Below, one piece after another: positions 8,402-19,559 of a stretch of DNA of 64,000 nucleotides (within the stretch, counting starts at the first letter, position 1; every line of letters begins with the position of its first letter). Location of the stretch: the NCBI GenBank assembly GCA_963749415.1, contig CAVVMG010000001.1, forward strand, positions 2,170,001 through 2,234,000, read 5' to 3'. This stretch comes from JALYNX01 sp963749415 (GTDB lineage Bacteria > Actinomycetota > Acidimicrobiia > Spongiisociales > ZC4RG35). The position numbers and the translations under genes are program-made. The notes below the pieces were generated by a model, which saw nothing but the letters and a program-made list of their open reading frames with translations, searched no databases and was not told the DNA's origin.

Positions 8402-9228
8402 GGTCGTTCAGAAGCCAGCTGCGCCGCGCAGCTCAGGTCACAGCAGCCTTCTGGCGGATCGACTTCATCAAGGCGATGAACTACCCGCTGGCCCTGCTCA
8501 TGAAGGCCCTCAGCGCCTTCATTCCGGTGATCACCTTCGTCTTCGTCGCCGACCTGGTCGGAGACAACGGGCCCGAGGTTGCATACGACTACTACACCTT
8601 CGTCGTGATTGGGGTCGTGACAGTGGGCATCCTCGCCGCCACTCTCAACTCGTTCGGCAGCGACATGCTCGATCTGGTGACCCAAGGCCAGCTCGAGATG
8701 TTCCTCGTCGAGCCCGTCCGCTGGACGCTGCTTCCCTTTGCGATGACGCCGTGGGCCGCGTTCCAGGCATTCGTCACTTCCGCGCTGATGATCCTGCTCT
8801 CGATCCCGCTCGGCGCCGAGTATCGGCTCGAGGCGGTGCCGCTAGCGATCCTGATCGTCATCCTCGGCCTCGCCGCCACCCTGGCCATCGGGATCCTCGG
8901 GGCCAGCATCAAGATCATCTCCAAGAAGGCCGACCCGGTGCTCTCCCTGTACACGCTGGCGGCCTCGGTGTTGTCGGGAGTGTTCTTCCCGGTCGAGGTC
9001 CTGCCCAGTTGGCTGCGCGCCCTGGCCTGGGCGATCCCCCACACCTACGTGATCCAGGCGCTGCGCCGGGTGCTGATGCCGCAGGGCGACGTACTCCCCG
9101 GCCCGACCGCGTGGCAGGCGGTGCTTGCGCTCGCAGCGTTCTCGGTGGTCCTCTACCCGCTCGCGCTGTGGTCCTTCAGCCGGATCCTGGAATACGGGCG
9201 CAAGGTCGGAGCCCTGAGCGGCTACTGA
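8398..9228 (+). CDS. ABC-2 type permease
   Basis: A 276-residue polytopic membrane protein with about six hydrophobic helices and the ABC-2 layout, including a conserved late loop (SGVFFPVEVLPSWLRALAW) that in this family precedes the last helices. It starts inside the ATPase stop codon (ATGA overlap) and should form the homodimeric membrane part of the exporter. It is followed after 16 bp by the nucleotidyltransferase/kinase gene in the same orientation, suggesting one transcript. Confidence 0.85.
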   Translation: MRSFRSQLRRAAQVTAAFWRIDFIKAMNYPLALLMKALSAFIPVITFVFVADLVGDNGPEVAYDYYTFVVIGVVTVGILAATLNSFGSDMLDLVTQGQLEMFLVEPVRWTLLPFAMTPWAAFQAFVTSALMILLSIPLGAEYRLEAVPLAILIVILGLAATLAIGILGASIKIISKKADPVLSLYTLAASVLSGVFFPVEVLPSWLRALAWAIPHTYVIQALRRVLMPQGDVLPGPTAWQAVLALAAFSVVLYPLALWSFSRILEYGRKVGALSGY

Positions 9229-9244
9229 TGCATGATCCTGCGCC

Positions 9245-10692
9245 ATGGGGGGCCGCGTGGGCACGCTGCGACTGATCGACGCCCTCCTCGAAGGACTCGC
9301 CGCCAACCGGATCCAATATGTCCATTGGAAGAGCAACGAGCACCTGGAGCCGGCACTCCGCGGGGAGACCGATCTCGACCTCCTGGTTCTCGGCGAGCAC
9401 CGCGATCCCTTCGAGAAGGTTCTCACCGGGCCTCTCGTTCGTTCCCCTGGCGTCGGCCCCCGCTCGCCGGATTCCGGGCACCGCCAGCTATCTGGGTTTC
9501 GATCCCACCACCGGCGCCCTCGTCCACCTCGACGTGCAATACCGGCTGGTGCTCGGTGAGCAACTCCTCAAGAATCACCATCTCCCTGTGGAGGACTGGC
9601 TGCTCGACGACCCATCGAATCTGGGTGGAGTCAGAGTCCCCAAGCCGGAGCAGGAGATGCTCCTGCTCTATGTGCGAGCGATGTTGAAGACCACCAACCG
9701 CCAGCTTCTCGCAGCCAGGGTCAAGGGCGGCTCACCCGTCCCCCACCGCATCGTCAAGGAAGCGAGATGGCTCGCCGAGCGGACCGATCCCGCTTCCCTC
9801 GATACCGCCGCAAACTCCTCGGGCCTCGAGGTCGGCGGCGACGAGCTGGTCGAGATTCAGGACGCGGGTCTTGGAGGATCGCCTGGACCGCGGCTACGTC
9901 GCCTCGCGACGCGACTCCCTTCGGAAACGGATGGCCCGCTACCGCAGGATGCCGGCCTACATGGCGCTGCCCAAGAAGGCGATGCTCCGCCTCCGTTCCC
10001 GACCCTGGGCTCGCTCACTCCACATCGACATCCCCAAGCGCCGGCTCACCGGCAAGGGCCTGCTGGTGGCCGCGGTCGGCGCCGACGGGTCAGGAAAGAG
10101 TCGCCTCACCCGGGACCTGGAATCCTGGTTGGGCTCGAAGGTCGAGGTGCGCCACGTCTACTTCGGCCAACCGAAGGACGGGATCCTCTTCAAGGCCCTG
10201 AACAAGCCGGGGAGCCTGGCCCGTCACCGCGGGAACTCCGGGCCTTGGAGGGCGATTGCTCGCTATACCGACTCACTGAAGTGGGTGTCGCTCGCCCGCC
10301 AGCGACGACGCATGGCATCGGAGGCAACCTCGGAGGCGGCCGAAGGCCAGGTGGTGATCGCCGAGCGCTACCCGTTACAGGAGTTCCATTCGATGGCGAC
10401 CCCGATGGACGGTCCCCGTCTCCAGCCCGACCGCCCGCTGGCCGGCACCGAGCTCCGGCAATACAAGGCGATTGGCGACCCCGACCTGACCCTGGTGCTG
10501 GACACCGACGTCGAGGTCCTCCGCGGGCGCAAGCTCGACCTGACCATCGAGGAGCACCACCAAAAGGTCGAGGCGGTGCGCCGGCTCCAACCCGCGCCGG
10601 GAAGGATCGTCGTCGACGCCGCCCGCCCCTACGAAGAAGTCCTGCTCGTCGCCAAGACCTCGATCTGGGAGGCGATCGTTGCAGGTCGTTGA
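9245..10692 (+). CDS. nucleotidyltransferase-like/thymidylate-kinase-like fusion protein (two apparent frameshifts)
   Basis: Three adjacent frames make one protein of about 480 residues. The N-terminal part (HWKSNEHLEPAL, then TDLDLLVL) resembles the nucleotidyltransferase-like domain found before thymidylate-kinase-like domains in polysaccharide clusters. The C-terminal part carries a P-loop AVGADGSGKS and a kinase lid. The frame changes near 9427-9432 (a GGG run) and again near 9861-9868 (GCGGG). Each fits one extra base, and codons on both sides remain sensible. Whether these are real mutations or assembly errors cannot be told here. Substrate unknown; a surface-glycan or glycolipid phosphorylation role is inferred from the exporter context. 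Confidence 0.65.
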
Positions 10693-11467
10693 GATGCTCG
10701 GCGTCCCCGGATCGGGGAAGAGCACGGTCGCCGCCGGGCTCCGCGCCACCCTCCCCGGGTCGCTGACGCTCGAGGAGGCCGTGCTCCACTCGGTGCGGGC
10801 CCACGGTGAGGACGGGCTGGCACGAGCGGCCGCTCGAATGGCCCGATCTCCCCGCGGCCGACTGTGGAAGGCGGCGTATGCCCGCTCTCCCGATCGCATC
10901 AACGCCCTCGGCCGCTTCATCGAGGGTCACCGACGGCTGCTGGCGGCGTTTCTCGAAGCTCAGGAGGCGCGATCCCAGCGAGACCGTGGTCAGGATCTGG
11001 TGTTGGGCTGGGCGCTCAACCTGATGGCCAGGTACCAACTGGCCACCGAATCAGGTCACAGTGGATGGCTGATCGTGGACGAAGGCTTCCTCCAGCGTGG
11101 TGTCGCCCTCTTCGGTTTCGGGTTCGACGACGCCGACCGAGTGTTACTCGAGGCCTACCTGCGCAGCATCCCGGTACCGGCCGCGGTCGTGGTGGTCGAC
11201 ACCCCGCGCCCGGTCGTCCAAAGTCGTCTCGATGCCCGCGGGTGGTCGGAGCGTCTGGACGGTGTCGACGAGTCGACCCGCTCCCATTTCCTCGATGACA
11301 CCGGCCATCTGGTGGAAGCCATCGAGGGTCACGCTGTGCTTTCCGGTTCCCGAAGGATCGCCTTCGACGGCTCGAGTCCGACTCCGGATTCGTATCTTTC
11401 GATCACTGCTACGTTGACCGACGACCGTCTCGGACGTGATGACGGTCAGGCCAAATTGATCACATAA
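10679..11467 (+). CDS. P-loop kinase of the AAA/thymidylate-kinase-like group
   Basis: A 262-residue protein beginning with a beta strand and Walker A, VEMLGVPGSGKST, then an alpha-helical middle and a late VVVVDTP strand, as in small-molecule kinases. The TTG at 10679 is preferred over the ATG at 10694 because it completes the first strand of the P-loop; it overlaps the preceding gene by 14 bp. It forms a tandem with the upstream kinase-like gene behind the ABC exporter. The substrate cannot be identified. Confidence 0.7.
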   Translation: MQVVEMLGVPGSGKSTVAAGLRATLPGSLTLEEAVLHSVRAHGEDGLARAAARMARSPRGRLWKAAYARSPDRINALGRFIEGHRRLLAAFLEAQEARSQRDRGQDLVLGWALNLMARYQLATESGHSGWLIVDEGFLQRGVALFGFGFDDADRVLLEAYLRSIPVPAAVVVVDTPRPVVQSRLDARGWSERLDGVDESTRSHFLDDTGHLVEAIEGHAVLSGSRRIAFDGSSPTPDSYLSITATLTDDRLGRDDGQAKLIT

Positions 11468-11472
11468 CCACT

Positions 11473-11500
11473 TTGCGTGGTCATTGATCGCAGATAGTAT
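11473..11500 (+). promoter_or_regulatory. candidate promoter for the SLH-protein gene
   Basis: TTGCGT at 11473-11478 and TAGTAT at 11495-11500, separated by 16 bp, give a plausible SigA-type promoter about 55 bp ahead of the first SLH-like gene. The predicted leader contains a small hairpin (AGAAGC and GCTTCT). Confidence 0.45.
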
Positions 11501-11553
11501 CCGCGGGCAGAAGCTGTGGGGCTTCTTCCGAAAACGGGCAGGGAGACATTTTC

Positions 11554-14489
11554 ATGGGTAACCGGATTGCTCCGGCTGGGGGCACACGTATTTCTTTCGC
11601 GCTACTGGCGTTCGCGCTGGTAGCAGGATTGGTCGGGGTCGTAGCTTGGGCTCCCCCGGCACAGGCACAACCGGGTGAGTACGGGCCGGCCCGATCCCCG
11701 GGGCCAGCACCGCGCTCCTCGACGGCCGCCAGTGGGAGACCAAGAACCAGCATCGCATCTGGTGGAACGCTTCCGCGAGTCGTTGGGACGCCATTCTTCC
11801 CACCACCTCCGGCTGGCGGATCGCCGAGGGCGCCATCCCCCAGTCTGCAGGAGCCTCCCCGGTCTACGGCTCGGTGGTCGGACCCTCCACCAACGAAGAC
11901 GACCGACCCGACGTCTACTGGGACGAGGGCGCCAGCCGTCTCTATGTCTTGATGAGCGGTCAGGCCACGACCCAGTTGTTCACCGTCGACTACAACTCAG
12001 GGTCCGACGTCTATGGGCCCGCAACCGCCGCCGGCAGCCTCAACGACATGGAAGCCCCCGACTCCCGGGTCGCCCTCTTCAAGACCTCGAACGGCGACCT
12101 CTGGGCCTCGGTGATGGACACCGGGTTCCTCAAGATCTCCCGCTCCACCGACGACGGCGCCACCTGGTCGCCGGCGCCCCCGATCCTCAACGAGACCATC
12201 GTCGAGGGGCAAACCCAGCTCACCGAGTTCACCGATGGTGGGACCTTCTTGGGAGTGGCCGCGGCCGAAGACGGTGACGGCGGGCTCGAGGATGGGCGCT
12301 ACTCGCAGTACATGTTCTATCGGCTCGACTTGGCCAATGCCGGTGCCTTCGCCACCGGGGTCCAGGCCACCGCTCAGCTCAACATCGTCATTCAGCCGAC
12401 AGCCGGCGAGTCGATCACCATCGGGGGTCGGACCTACACCTTCCGGACCGCCCCCATCGCCGACGTCGCAGGCAACATCGCCATCGGCGCCACGGACGAC
12501 ATCACCAAGGCCAACCTGGTCAACGCCGATCAACGGCGGCGGGGCCCCTGGCCCCAACACCTATGCCCTGTCCACCTTCCCCCACAACAACGCCCGGATC
12601 AGCGGATTCGGCACCGGCACCACGCCCAGGTCAGGGCGATGGAAGATGGTGCCCCGGGCAACGCCATCAATGTCTCAGAGACCATGGCCGGGGCCGGCAA
12701 CGAGTTCACCGGCGCTGTTACCGCGCTGAGCGGCGGGACCTCACCCTGGATCCGGGAGAACCTGAACATCACCCAGGGCAGCTCCAACGCAGTGGTCCAT
12801 GCCGACGACGAGTTGAGCCTGGTCACAGATACCGACAACACCGTCTACGTCGCCTCTGAGACTCAGCGCACCGGCCCTTCCACCCAGGCGAGCCTCGACC
12901 CGCAGGTGGTCCTCTTCCGACGCAACGCCGGCGGCTCGTGGGACCAGAGCACGGTCAAGCTCGACCAGTCCTCGAACACGCTGGACCGGAAGCGACCTGT
13001 GGTCTCGATCCTCGACGGCAACCTCTATGTGTTTGCGATCGACAACGGGCAGACCAATGTCGCCTATTGGGTACGCCCGACGAACAACATCCCGGTCGGG
13101 CTCGGCCAGTGGGCGGCCCCGCAACCTTTGTTCGCCACCCAGTTCGAGAAGCATCGCAACAGCATCGTTCCCCGCGAGCCCACCACCGCGGCCACCGGGC
13201 TTCCGGTCCTCGTCGACTGGGCCTGGGACGACTGTTCGGGATGTAACCCGACATCGATCCAGGACACCGCGATCTGGCAGACCCTGATCCCGACCAACCT
13301 GGGGAATCAGGCTCCGGGCGTATTCGCCGGTACCAACAAGTCGGTCGACGCCAGCCCGCCGACCAACCTCGGAGGGATCGTCACCAGCGATGCCGTAGGC
13401 AGCCCGGTGAGCTGGGCCTGGAGCGTGGTCTCCGGACCCGCTGGAGGGGTAAACCTCAGCCCATCCACGGGCTCGTGCTCCAGCACAGAATGTGTGTTGC
13501 CGACCACGGCCGCCTTCTCCGCCCTGGGCACCTATGTCCTGCGGCTGACCGCGACCGAGAGCGGGGCGGATCCGCTGGTCAACTTCGATGAGGTGTCGAT
13601 CACCGTCAACAACCTGGCCAACAACCCACCGGTGCTCTCGGTGAGCAGTCCCGACAATGGCAACAAGTTCAATGTCGGAGCGCCGGTCCAGTTCAGCGCA
13701 ACCGCCACCGACAACGGGGTCAACATCTCGGGTCAGATCGTCTGGACCTCGAACCGGGATGGGATCATCGGGTTCGGCGGCTCGTTCGTGATGATCGCCG
13801 GCGGCTCGGGTAGCAACCGGTTGAGCAACGGGACTCACATCATCAAGGCCAGCGTCACCGACGGCCAGAACACGGTGAACTCGCCCAATATCAGCATCGT
13901 CATCGGTTCGGCGTCACCGCCTCCGCCTCCGCCACCGGATCCGGAGAACCCGTTCATCGACGACAACGGGCACATCTTCGAGAACGCCATCGAATGGCTG
14001 GCCGACAAGGGCATCACCCAGGGCTGTAACCCGCCGACCAACAACCGGTTCTGCCCGGACGACGCGGTGACCCGGGGTCAGATGGCAGTGTTCCTGGTCC
14101 GTGCGTTCGGCTATTCCGACAACGGTGGTGGGAACATCTTCACGGATGACAACGGCCTGTTCTACGAGAACTCGGCAGACAGGCTGTTCACGGCCGGCGT
14201 GACTCAGGGCTGCAACCCACCCGCCAACAACCGCTTCTGCGGTGAGCAGAACGTCACCCGGGGTCAGATGGCTGCCTTCCTGGTGCGGGCCTTCGGTCTG
14301 CCTCCGTACAACGGACCTGACCGGTTCACGGACGACAACGGCCATCTCTTCGAAGGGGCTATCGAGCGGCTGGCTCAGGCGGGGATCACCCTGGGGTGCA
14401 ACCCACCGGCCAACAACCGGTTCTGCCCCAACCAACCGGTCACACGAGGACAGATGGCTGCCTTCCTGAAGAGGGCATTCGGCGAATAG
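11554..14489 (+). CDS. large exported protein with phage-tail-like domain and three SLH-like repeats (frameshifts)
   Basis: A signal peptide (hydrophobic core SFALLAFALVAGLVGVV, cleavage near AQA) is followed by about 940 residues: a Trp-rich beta region that may be a propeller, a domain beginning ITIGGRTYTF and containing NGGGAPGPNTYA resembling repeats seen in phage tail or adhesin proteins, two Ig/PKD-like regions, a proline linker and three C-terminal SLH-like modules (13947-14486). The frame slips by one missing base near 11682-11700, then leaves frame near 12530 and returns near 12628. The compensating pair strongly suggests sequence errors. Probable cell-surface or S-layer-associated protein. 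Confidence 0.75.
13947..14486 (+). repeat. SLH-like module array, three units
   Basis: Three tandem units of about 62 residues with the pattern DDNGHxFExAIxxLxxxGIT, then GCNPPxNNRFCP, then VTRGQMAxFLxRAF. They differ from classical SLH domains by two cysteines flanking NPP/RF. The same array ends three other proteins in this window. Confidence 0.85.
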
Positions 14490-14495
14490 TCAATC

Positions 14496-14527
14496 GTGGG
14501 GGGTGGCCGGCAACGGTCACCCCCCAC
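14496..14527 (+). terminator. intercistronic hairpin, terminator-like
   Basis: GTGGGGGGTG and CACCCCCCAC pair perfectly. The inner bases extend the stem (one G-U pair) to a GCAA tetraloop, giving about 14 bp. No T-tract follows, so it may be a processing or attenuation hairpin between two SLH-protein genes. Confidence 0.55.
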
Positions 14528-14552
14528 ACCAGAGGGGAATAGGGGAAAAGGG

Positions 14553-16928
14553 ATGAAGGGGAAGTTCGGACGGCGTGCCCTGATCGGGGTATTGGCCTTT
14601 TTCATGGCATTCGCGGGACTGGTTCCCGGGGGGACACAACAGGCTCTGGCCCTGATCGTTGCCGACCGGATCACGACGATCGATACATCGGTCGTGGTCA
14701 CCCAATCGCCCCCGGGCCCACCGGGATCGCCTACCGACCCAGACCAACACCCTGATCGTGGTCGACGGCGACGACCGCCGGCCCACCGTCAACCTCTGGG
14801 AGTACTCCCTCACCACCGGTCAGGTCGTCTACTCCGCCGCCATCGATGTCAACGGTGACGCCACCGGGCTCAGTTGGGATCGGCCAACGACGATCCTGTA
14901 TCGTCTCCTCGGACTCCTCGCCGCAGGGGATCTACATGTTCGAGCCCGGCGGGCCACCGGTCAGTTCGGGGGCACCGACGACGGATTCATCGATGTCGAG
15001 GCCCTGGTCGGCGGTCCCGGCGCCGCCGGCCGACGTCGAGGACCCGGTCTTCGACGGCACGCAACCTTTTCTTCCTCAACGGCAACACCTCGCAGGTGTT
15101 CGAGATCGCCCCCAACGCCGGTGGCTTTGGCGACGGCGACGACACCATCGTCACCGCTGGCGGATTCCCGGTGCCCTCTGATCCCGGCGCTCATGGACGA
15201 CTCCCGGGGACTGGGAGGGGATGGCCCTCGACGGCGCCAACCTGCTCAGTCGGGGCCAAAGACTCGACGAACGACGACGAGCAAGGGATCTGGGTGGTGT
15301 CCAAGACCGGGACCTTCGTCGATCGCATCGACACCGGGGTCATCGAGAGCGAACTGCCCCAACGGCGAATCCCGCCACTCACCATCTCCGGACTTACAGT
15401 GCAGCCGGCGGGTGGCGGCGAGCCCAAGACCTACTGGATCGCCGACCGTGGCGACTTCAGCCCAGCTACCGTCAACGACGGCCGGTTGCATCGGATCCAT
15501 CCCGGACCGGTCGTGGTTCCCGACGAGGCGCCTGTGATCACTCCTGCCATCCCGGCGCAGAGTGGCAACGAGGGCACAGTGATCACCTTCCAGGCCACCG
15601 CCACGGACGACTTCGGTGACACTCTGACCTGGTCACTCGATGCGGGCAATCTCCCGGCTGGGGCGGCCATCAACGCCACCACCGGCGTCTTCACCTGGAC
15701 CCCGACCGAGGCCCAGGGTCGTGGCGCCCCGGCATACACGGTCAGGGTGAGGGTCACCGACGCCGCCCCTGGAACAACACCGACTTCCAAGATCGTCTCG
15801 ATCACCGCCAACGAGGTCAACGTGGCACCGGTGATGGTCGCCAACCCCGACATCACCCGGGCCGAGGGGGAGACGGTGTCGCTGCTGCAGAGCGCCACCG
15901 ATGCCGACCTTCCCGCACAGGCGAGGACCTGGGGCGCCACCGGGCTTCCCGGCGGGCTGGGGATCAACACCTCCACCGGCACCATCAGCGGGACCATCGC
16001 CGCCGGGGCGGAAGCGGGCTCGCCCTACACGGTGACGGTCACGGTGACCGACAGCATGTCGGGTCAGGACTCCGATCAGTTTGTGTTCACGATCGACAAC
16101 GCCGCGGTCAACCACGCCCCGGTGCTGGCAACGATCGGCAACAAGACAGTGGTCCAGGGGTCGCAGCTCGCCTTCACGGCCAGCGCCACCGATTCCGACG
16201 GTGATGCACTCACCTTCTCCCTGGTCAGCCCGCCCGCCGGCGCCTCGATCACCGCCAATGGCAACTTCACCTGGACTCCCAATGTGAGCCCGGGCAACTA
16301 CCCGGTGACGGTACGGGTCCGGGACAACCGGATCCCGGCGCTCACCGACCAGCAGACGTTCATCGTGACGGTGCAGGCGGCTGGGACCAATCCCTTCATC
16401 GACGATGACGGGCACGTCTTCGAGAACGCCATCGAATGGCTGGCAGCCGAAGGCATCACCCAGGGATGCAACCCGCCGGTGAACAACATGTTCTGCCCCA
16501 ACGACCAGGTCACACGAGGGCAGATGGCTGCCTTCCTGGTCCGGGCACAGGGTTACACCGCCATCGCCGGCGACTTCTTCAGCGATGACAACGGGTCGGT
16601 GTTCGAAAACGCGATCAACCGGCTCGCCACAGCTGGCGTGACCCAGGGCTGCAACCCGCCGGCCAACACCCGGTATTGCCCGACCGCCTTCGTCACCAGG
16701 GGGCAGATGGCTGCCTTCCTGGTCCGGGCGTTCGACTTGCCCGCATACAACGGACCCGATCGGTTCGTGGATGACAACGGTCATGTCTTCGAAGGCGCCA
16801 TCGAGCGCCTGGCCCAGGCCGGGATCACCGTTGGGTGCAACCCGCCGGTGAACAACCGCTACTGCCCCAACGACTTCGTCACCCGGGGTCAGATGGCAGC
16901 GTTCCTGAAGAGGGCTCTCGAGGGTTAA
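14553..16928 (+). CDS. exported cadherin/Ig-like protein with three SLH-like repeats (many frame changes in N-terminal third)
   Basis: ATG at 14553 follows an AGGGGAAAAGG ribosome site and starts a signal peptide (LIGVLAFFMAFAGLV). The first 700 bp need at least six frame switches to read a sensible beta-propeller-like sequence with VVDGDDRRPTVNLWEYS, GIYMFEPGG, DDGFIDVEAL and NLFFLNGNTSQVFEIA. From about 15240 the frame is clean: He_PIG/cadherin-like repeats (for example GNKTVVQGSQLAFTASATD) and three SLH-like modules (16389-16925). Each fragment is well formed, so indel errors are more likely than gene decay. Likely surface anchored. Confidence 0.65.
16389..16925 (+). repeat. SLH-like module array, three units
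   Basis: Three GCNPP...CP-type SLH-like units close the protein, nearly identical in spacing to the arrays at 13947, 18032 and 21404. Long DNA identity between arrays (around the GGGCAGATGGC segment) makes this a recombination-prone family. Confidence 0.85.
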
Positions 16929-16935
16929 GCGAAGC

Positions 16936-18571
16936 ATGAGCGTCCGCGGAGTGGGGAGGCGCGCCGGAGGCGTATCGATTGTCGCGGTGCTGGTCGCCAC
17001 CTCGGTCCTGGTGCTCGGGGTGGGGCTGGCCTGGGCCGACACCGTGGCGCTGCTGGTGCAGACGGTCGACTCCGGCGCCTGGAGCCCGGCATCCAACGAT
17101 CCTTCGGGAGCGGCCTACATCTCGGGCGCCGGATACCTGTTCGTGGTCGACACCAATCGCAATCAACCCGACTCCAACGGCTGGATGATGGACATCCACA
17201 CCGGCGACGCGGTGAGCCGGGCCACCGGGGTGGATGAGCCGACGGGCATCGAGTACGACCCGGTGAACAACACACTGTTCATCTCCAGTGATGCCGGCTC
17301 AGGCTCCTTCATCGAGGTGATCACCGATTTCGACACGCCACAGGAACAGCGGGTCCAGGTCGCCGAGGATCTGGGATCGGGCGACACCGAGGACCCTGCC
17401 TACGACCGGGTGAGCGGGAACCTCTACTTCGTCGATGGCGGCGCGGCCACCATCTTCCGTCTCGACCCGGGGCCAAACAACACGTTTGGCGACGGTGACG
17501 ACCTGGCTCCGGTCGACTTCGACATCTCCTCTCTCAACCCGGGCTCGGACTGGGAGGCGCTGGACTGGGACCCGCGGACCGGGAATCTGCTCCTCGGGAG
17601 CCGCTTCGGCCAGGAGATCTATGAGATCACCGACACCGGCGCCGATCTGGACCTGGTGAGCACCATCAGCCTTCCCGAGAACGTCTTCCCCGACCTCGAC
17701 ATCTCCGGGCTCGGGGTGGCCCCGGCCAGCTTCGACCCCAGCAAGGTCAGCCTCTGGATCACCGACCGCACCAACAACTCCGTCACCGAGGTCACCTTCG
17801 ACGGGACGATTCCCCCGCCGACGACAGACCAGCACCAGCTCATCGAGCTCGAGCAGTTCGAGCACCTCCAGTTCCACGTCGTCGAGCACCACCTCCTCCA
17901 CGACTTCCAGCACCACCTCGACCACTACGTCGAGCACCACTACCACCACGACACAGCCCACGACGACAACGACAGTTCCTGGCTCGACCACCACAACCAC
18001 GATGCCCGGTGGAGGGGGTGGCGGCAACAGCAACCCGTTCACCGATGACGACGGATCGGTGTTCGAGAACTCGATCGAATGGCTCGCTGCCGAGGGGATC
18101 ACTCAGGGGTGCAACCCGCCCCAGAACACCCGCTTCTGCCCCAACGACTTCGTGACCCGGGGGCAGATGGCCGCCTTCCTGGTCCGGGCAAAAGGCTTCT
18201 CGACGATCAACAGTGACTACTTCATCGATGACGAAGGAAGCGTGTTCGAGAATGCGATCAATCGCCTCCGCACCGCCGGTGTCACCCAGGGGTGCAACCC
18301 ACCGGCCAACACCCGGTACTGCCCCGACGACTTCGTTACTCGGGGTCAGATGGCGGCCTTCCTGGTCAGGGCCTTCGGATACACCAGCGCGGGGACCGGC
18401 GATTACTTCATCGACGACAACACCTCGGTCTTCGAAGGCGCCATCGACCGTCTGCGTGCCGCCGGGGTCACGCTCGGGTGCAACCCGCCGGCCAACAACA
18501 GATACTGTCCCGGCGACCTGGTGACCAGAGGACAGATGGCAGCCTTCCTGAAACGGGCCCTTGGCGGATAG
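16936..18571 (+). CDS. exported beta-propeller protein with Ser/Thr linker and three SLH-like repeats (one frameshift)
   Basis: Signal peptide (IVAVLVATSVLVLGVGLAWA), then a region of about 280 residues with repeating FVVDTN, NLYFVDGG and NLLLGSRFG strands, probably a beta-propeller. In a second frame follows a linker of about 60 residues that is almost only Ser and Thr, then three SLH-like units (18032-18568). Frame changes near 17822-17828, consistent with one extra base; staying in the first frame would give a senseless His-rich tail. It starts 8 bp after the previous SLH gene, and its last codons overlap the downstream kinase start. Confidence 0.75.
18032..18568 (+). repeat. SLH-like module array, three units
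   Basis: Three SLH-like units with paired cysteines (GCNPPQNTRFCP, GCNPPANTRYCP, GCNPPANNRYCP), directly after the Ser/Thr-rich linker. Confidence 0.85.
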
Positions 18572-19559
18572 CGAGCCCGTCCCGGTCCTCGACGGATTGG
18601 GTGCAGCCCAGTTGGTCGACTCGCTCCTTCGCGAATCCGGTCTGGTCGATGCATCGGATCGATTCGAGCCAGTCGACACCTGGATGCGCCCCCGTTCTGG
18701 CTCGATCTTCCACCATGTCGTTGGGCGGCCGTCCGGTATCGACGTGGTGGCCAAAGTCGTTCCGAGATGGGAGCCGGGCGAGGCCGAGCGTGTGTTTCAC
18801 TCGATGATCGAGCTCGACGACCTCATCGCCGGTGCGGGGATCGAAAACGCCCATGGGATTCGACCCCTGGCCTCCTCGGATCATCCGCCGATCGTGGTGA
18901 TGCCATACATCGCCAGCACGGATCTGGTTTCGATCCTTCGCTCGCCGGAGCATGGTGCGTGGTCCGGCGGTGACCTCGACGCGTGGATGGAAAGAGCAGG
19001 GGCCATGCTCGCCGCTTACCACCGGCAGCCTGTGGGTGACATCGACCCGGCAGCCGAAGAGGTGAGGCACGTCGCGAGCAGGATGAAGCTCCGCGCCGAT
19101 GATGTGGAACGGCTGCTCACCGCCGCCGACTGGCGAACCAAGAGCAGGAGGCGATATGGGGACTTTGGTCCCGGGAACTTCCAGGGAGCCGAAGACGGTC
19201 GTCTCTACCTCCTCGATCCCCCGGAAGAGGCCGACATCTCGGTGATCCACCGTGACCTCTCCAACTTCCTGTTCGAAACCCGGAGACAGCTCGCGGGACG
19301 GGGTTTCACACGATCACGTCCGGTAAAAGGCGAGTACCCCGCACTCCGGGACCGGTTCCTCGAGGGCTACCGAGCCTTCAGCCCGGGCATGGTCTGGGGC
19401 CCCGCCGACGAAGCTCTGGTGGCCTTGTTCGAGGTCAAGCGGGCAATGGCAATGGCCCGCAAGCGGTTTCCCGGTCGACTCGGTGACTCACTCTGGTTCG
19501 GGAAGTTGGCGAACGGCCGACGCCTGGACCTGCGACGCCGGATCAGAGAGATGCGCTAG
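18561..19559 (+). CDS. phosphotransferase of the aminoglycoside/choline kinase fold
   Basis: A 332-residue protein with an APH-like layout: N-lobe lysine in DVVAKVVP, hinge VVMPYI, and the loop YGDFGPGNFQG followed by LYLLDPPEE. The catalytic loop has GDFGPGN where typical APH enzymes have HGDLHPGN, and the DFG-equivalent reads LDPP, so activity is uncertain or specialised. The TTG start at 18561 overlaps the SLH-protein stop by 11 bp, suggesting coupling and a role linked to surface assembly rather than drug resistance. Confidence 0.7.
   Translation: MADSEPVPVLDGLGAAQLVDSLLRESGLVDASDRFEPVDTWMRPRSGSIFHHVVGRPSGIDVVAKVVPRWEPGEAERVFHSMIELDDLIAGAGIENAHGIRPLASSDHPPIVVMPYIASTDLVSILRSPEHGAWSGGDLDAWMERAGAMLAAYHRQPVGDIDPAAEEVRHVASRMKLRADDVERLLTAADWRTKSRRRYGDFGPGNFQGAEDGRLYLLDPPEEADISVIHRDLSNFLFETRRQLAGRGFTRSRPVKGEYPALRDRFLEGYRAFSPGMVWGPADEALVALFEVKRAMAMARKRFPGRLGDSLWFGKLANGRRLDLRRRIREMR

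Noticed and set aside
12741..13838. Long minus-strand frame inside the first SLH-protein gene
   Set aside because: Antisense to a strongly conserved coding region and with typical shadow composition.
13947..18568. Regular repeats of about 180-190 bp that might suggest a CRISPR or satellite array
   Set aside because: The period matches the SLH-like protein unit and the repeats are in frame and diverge at codon third positions; no spacers or cas genes are present.
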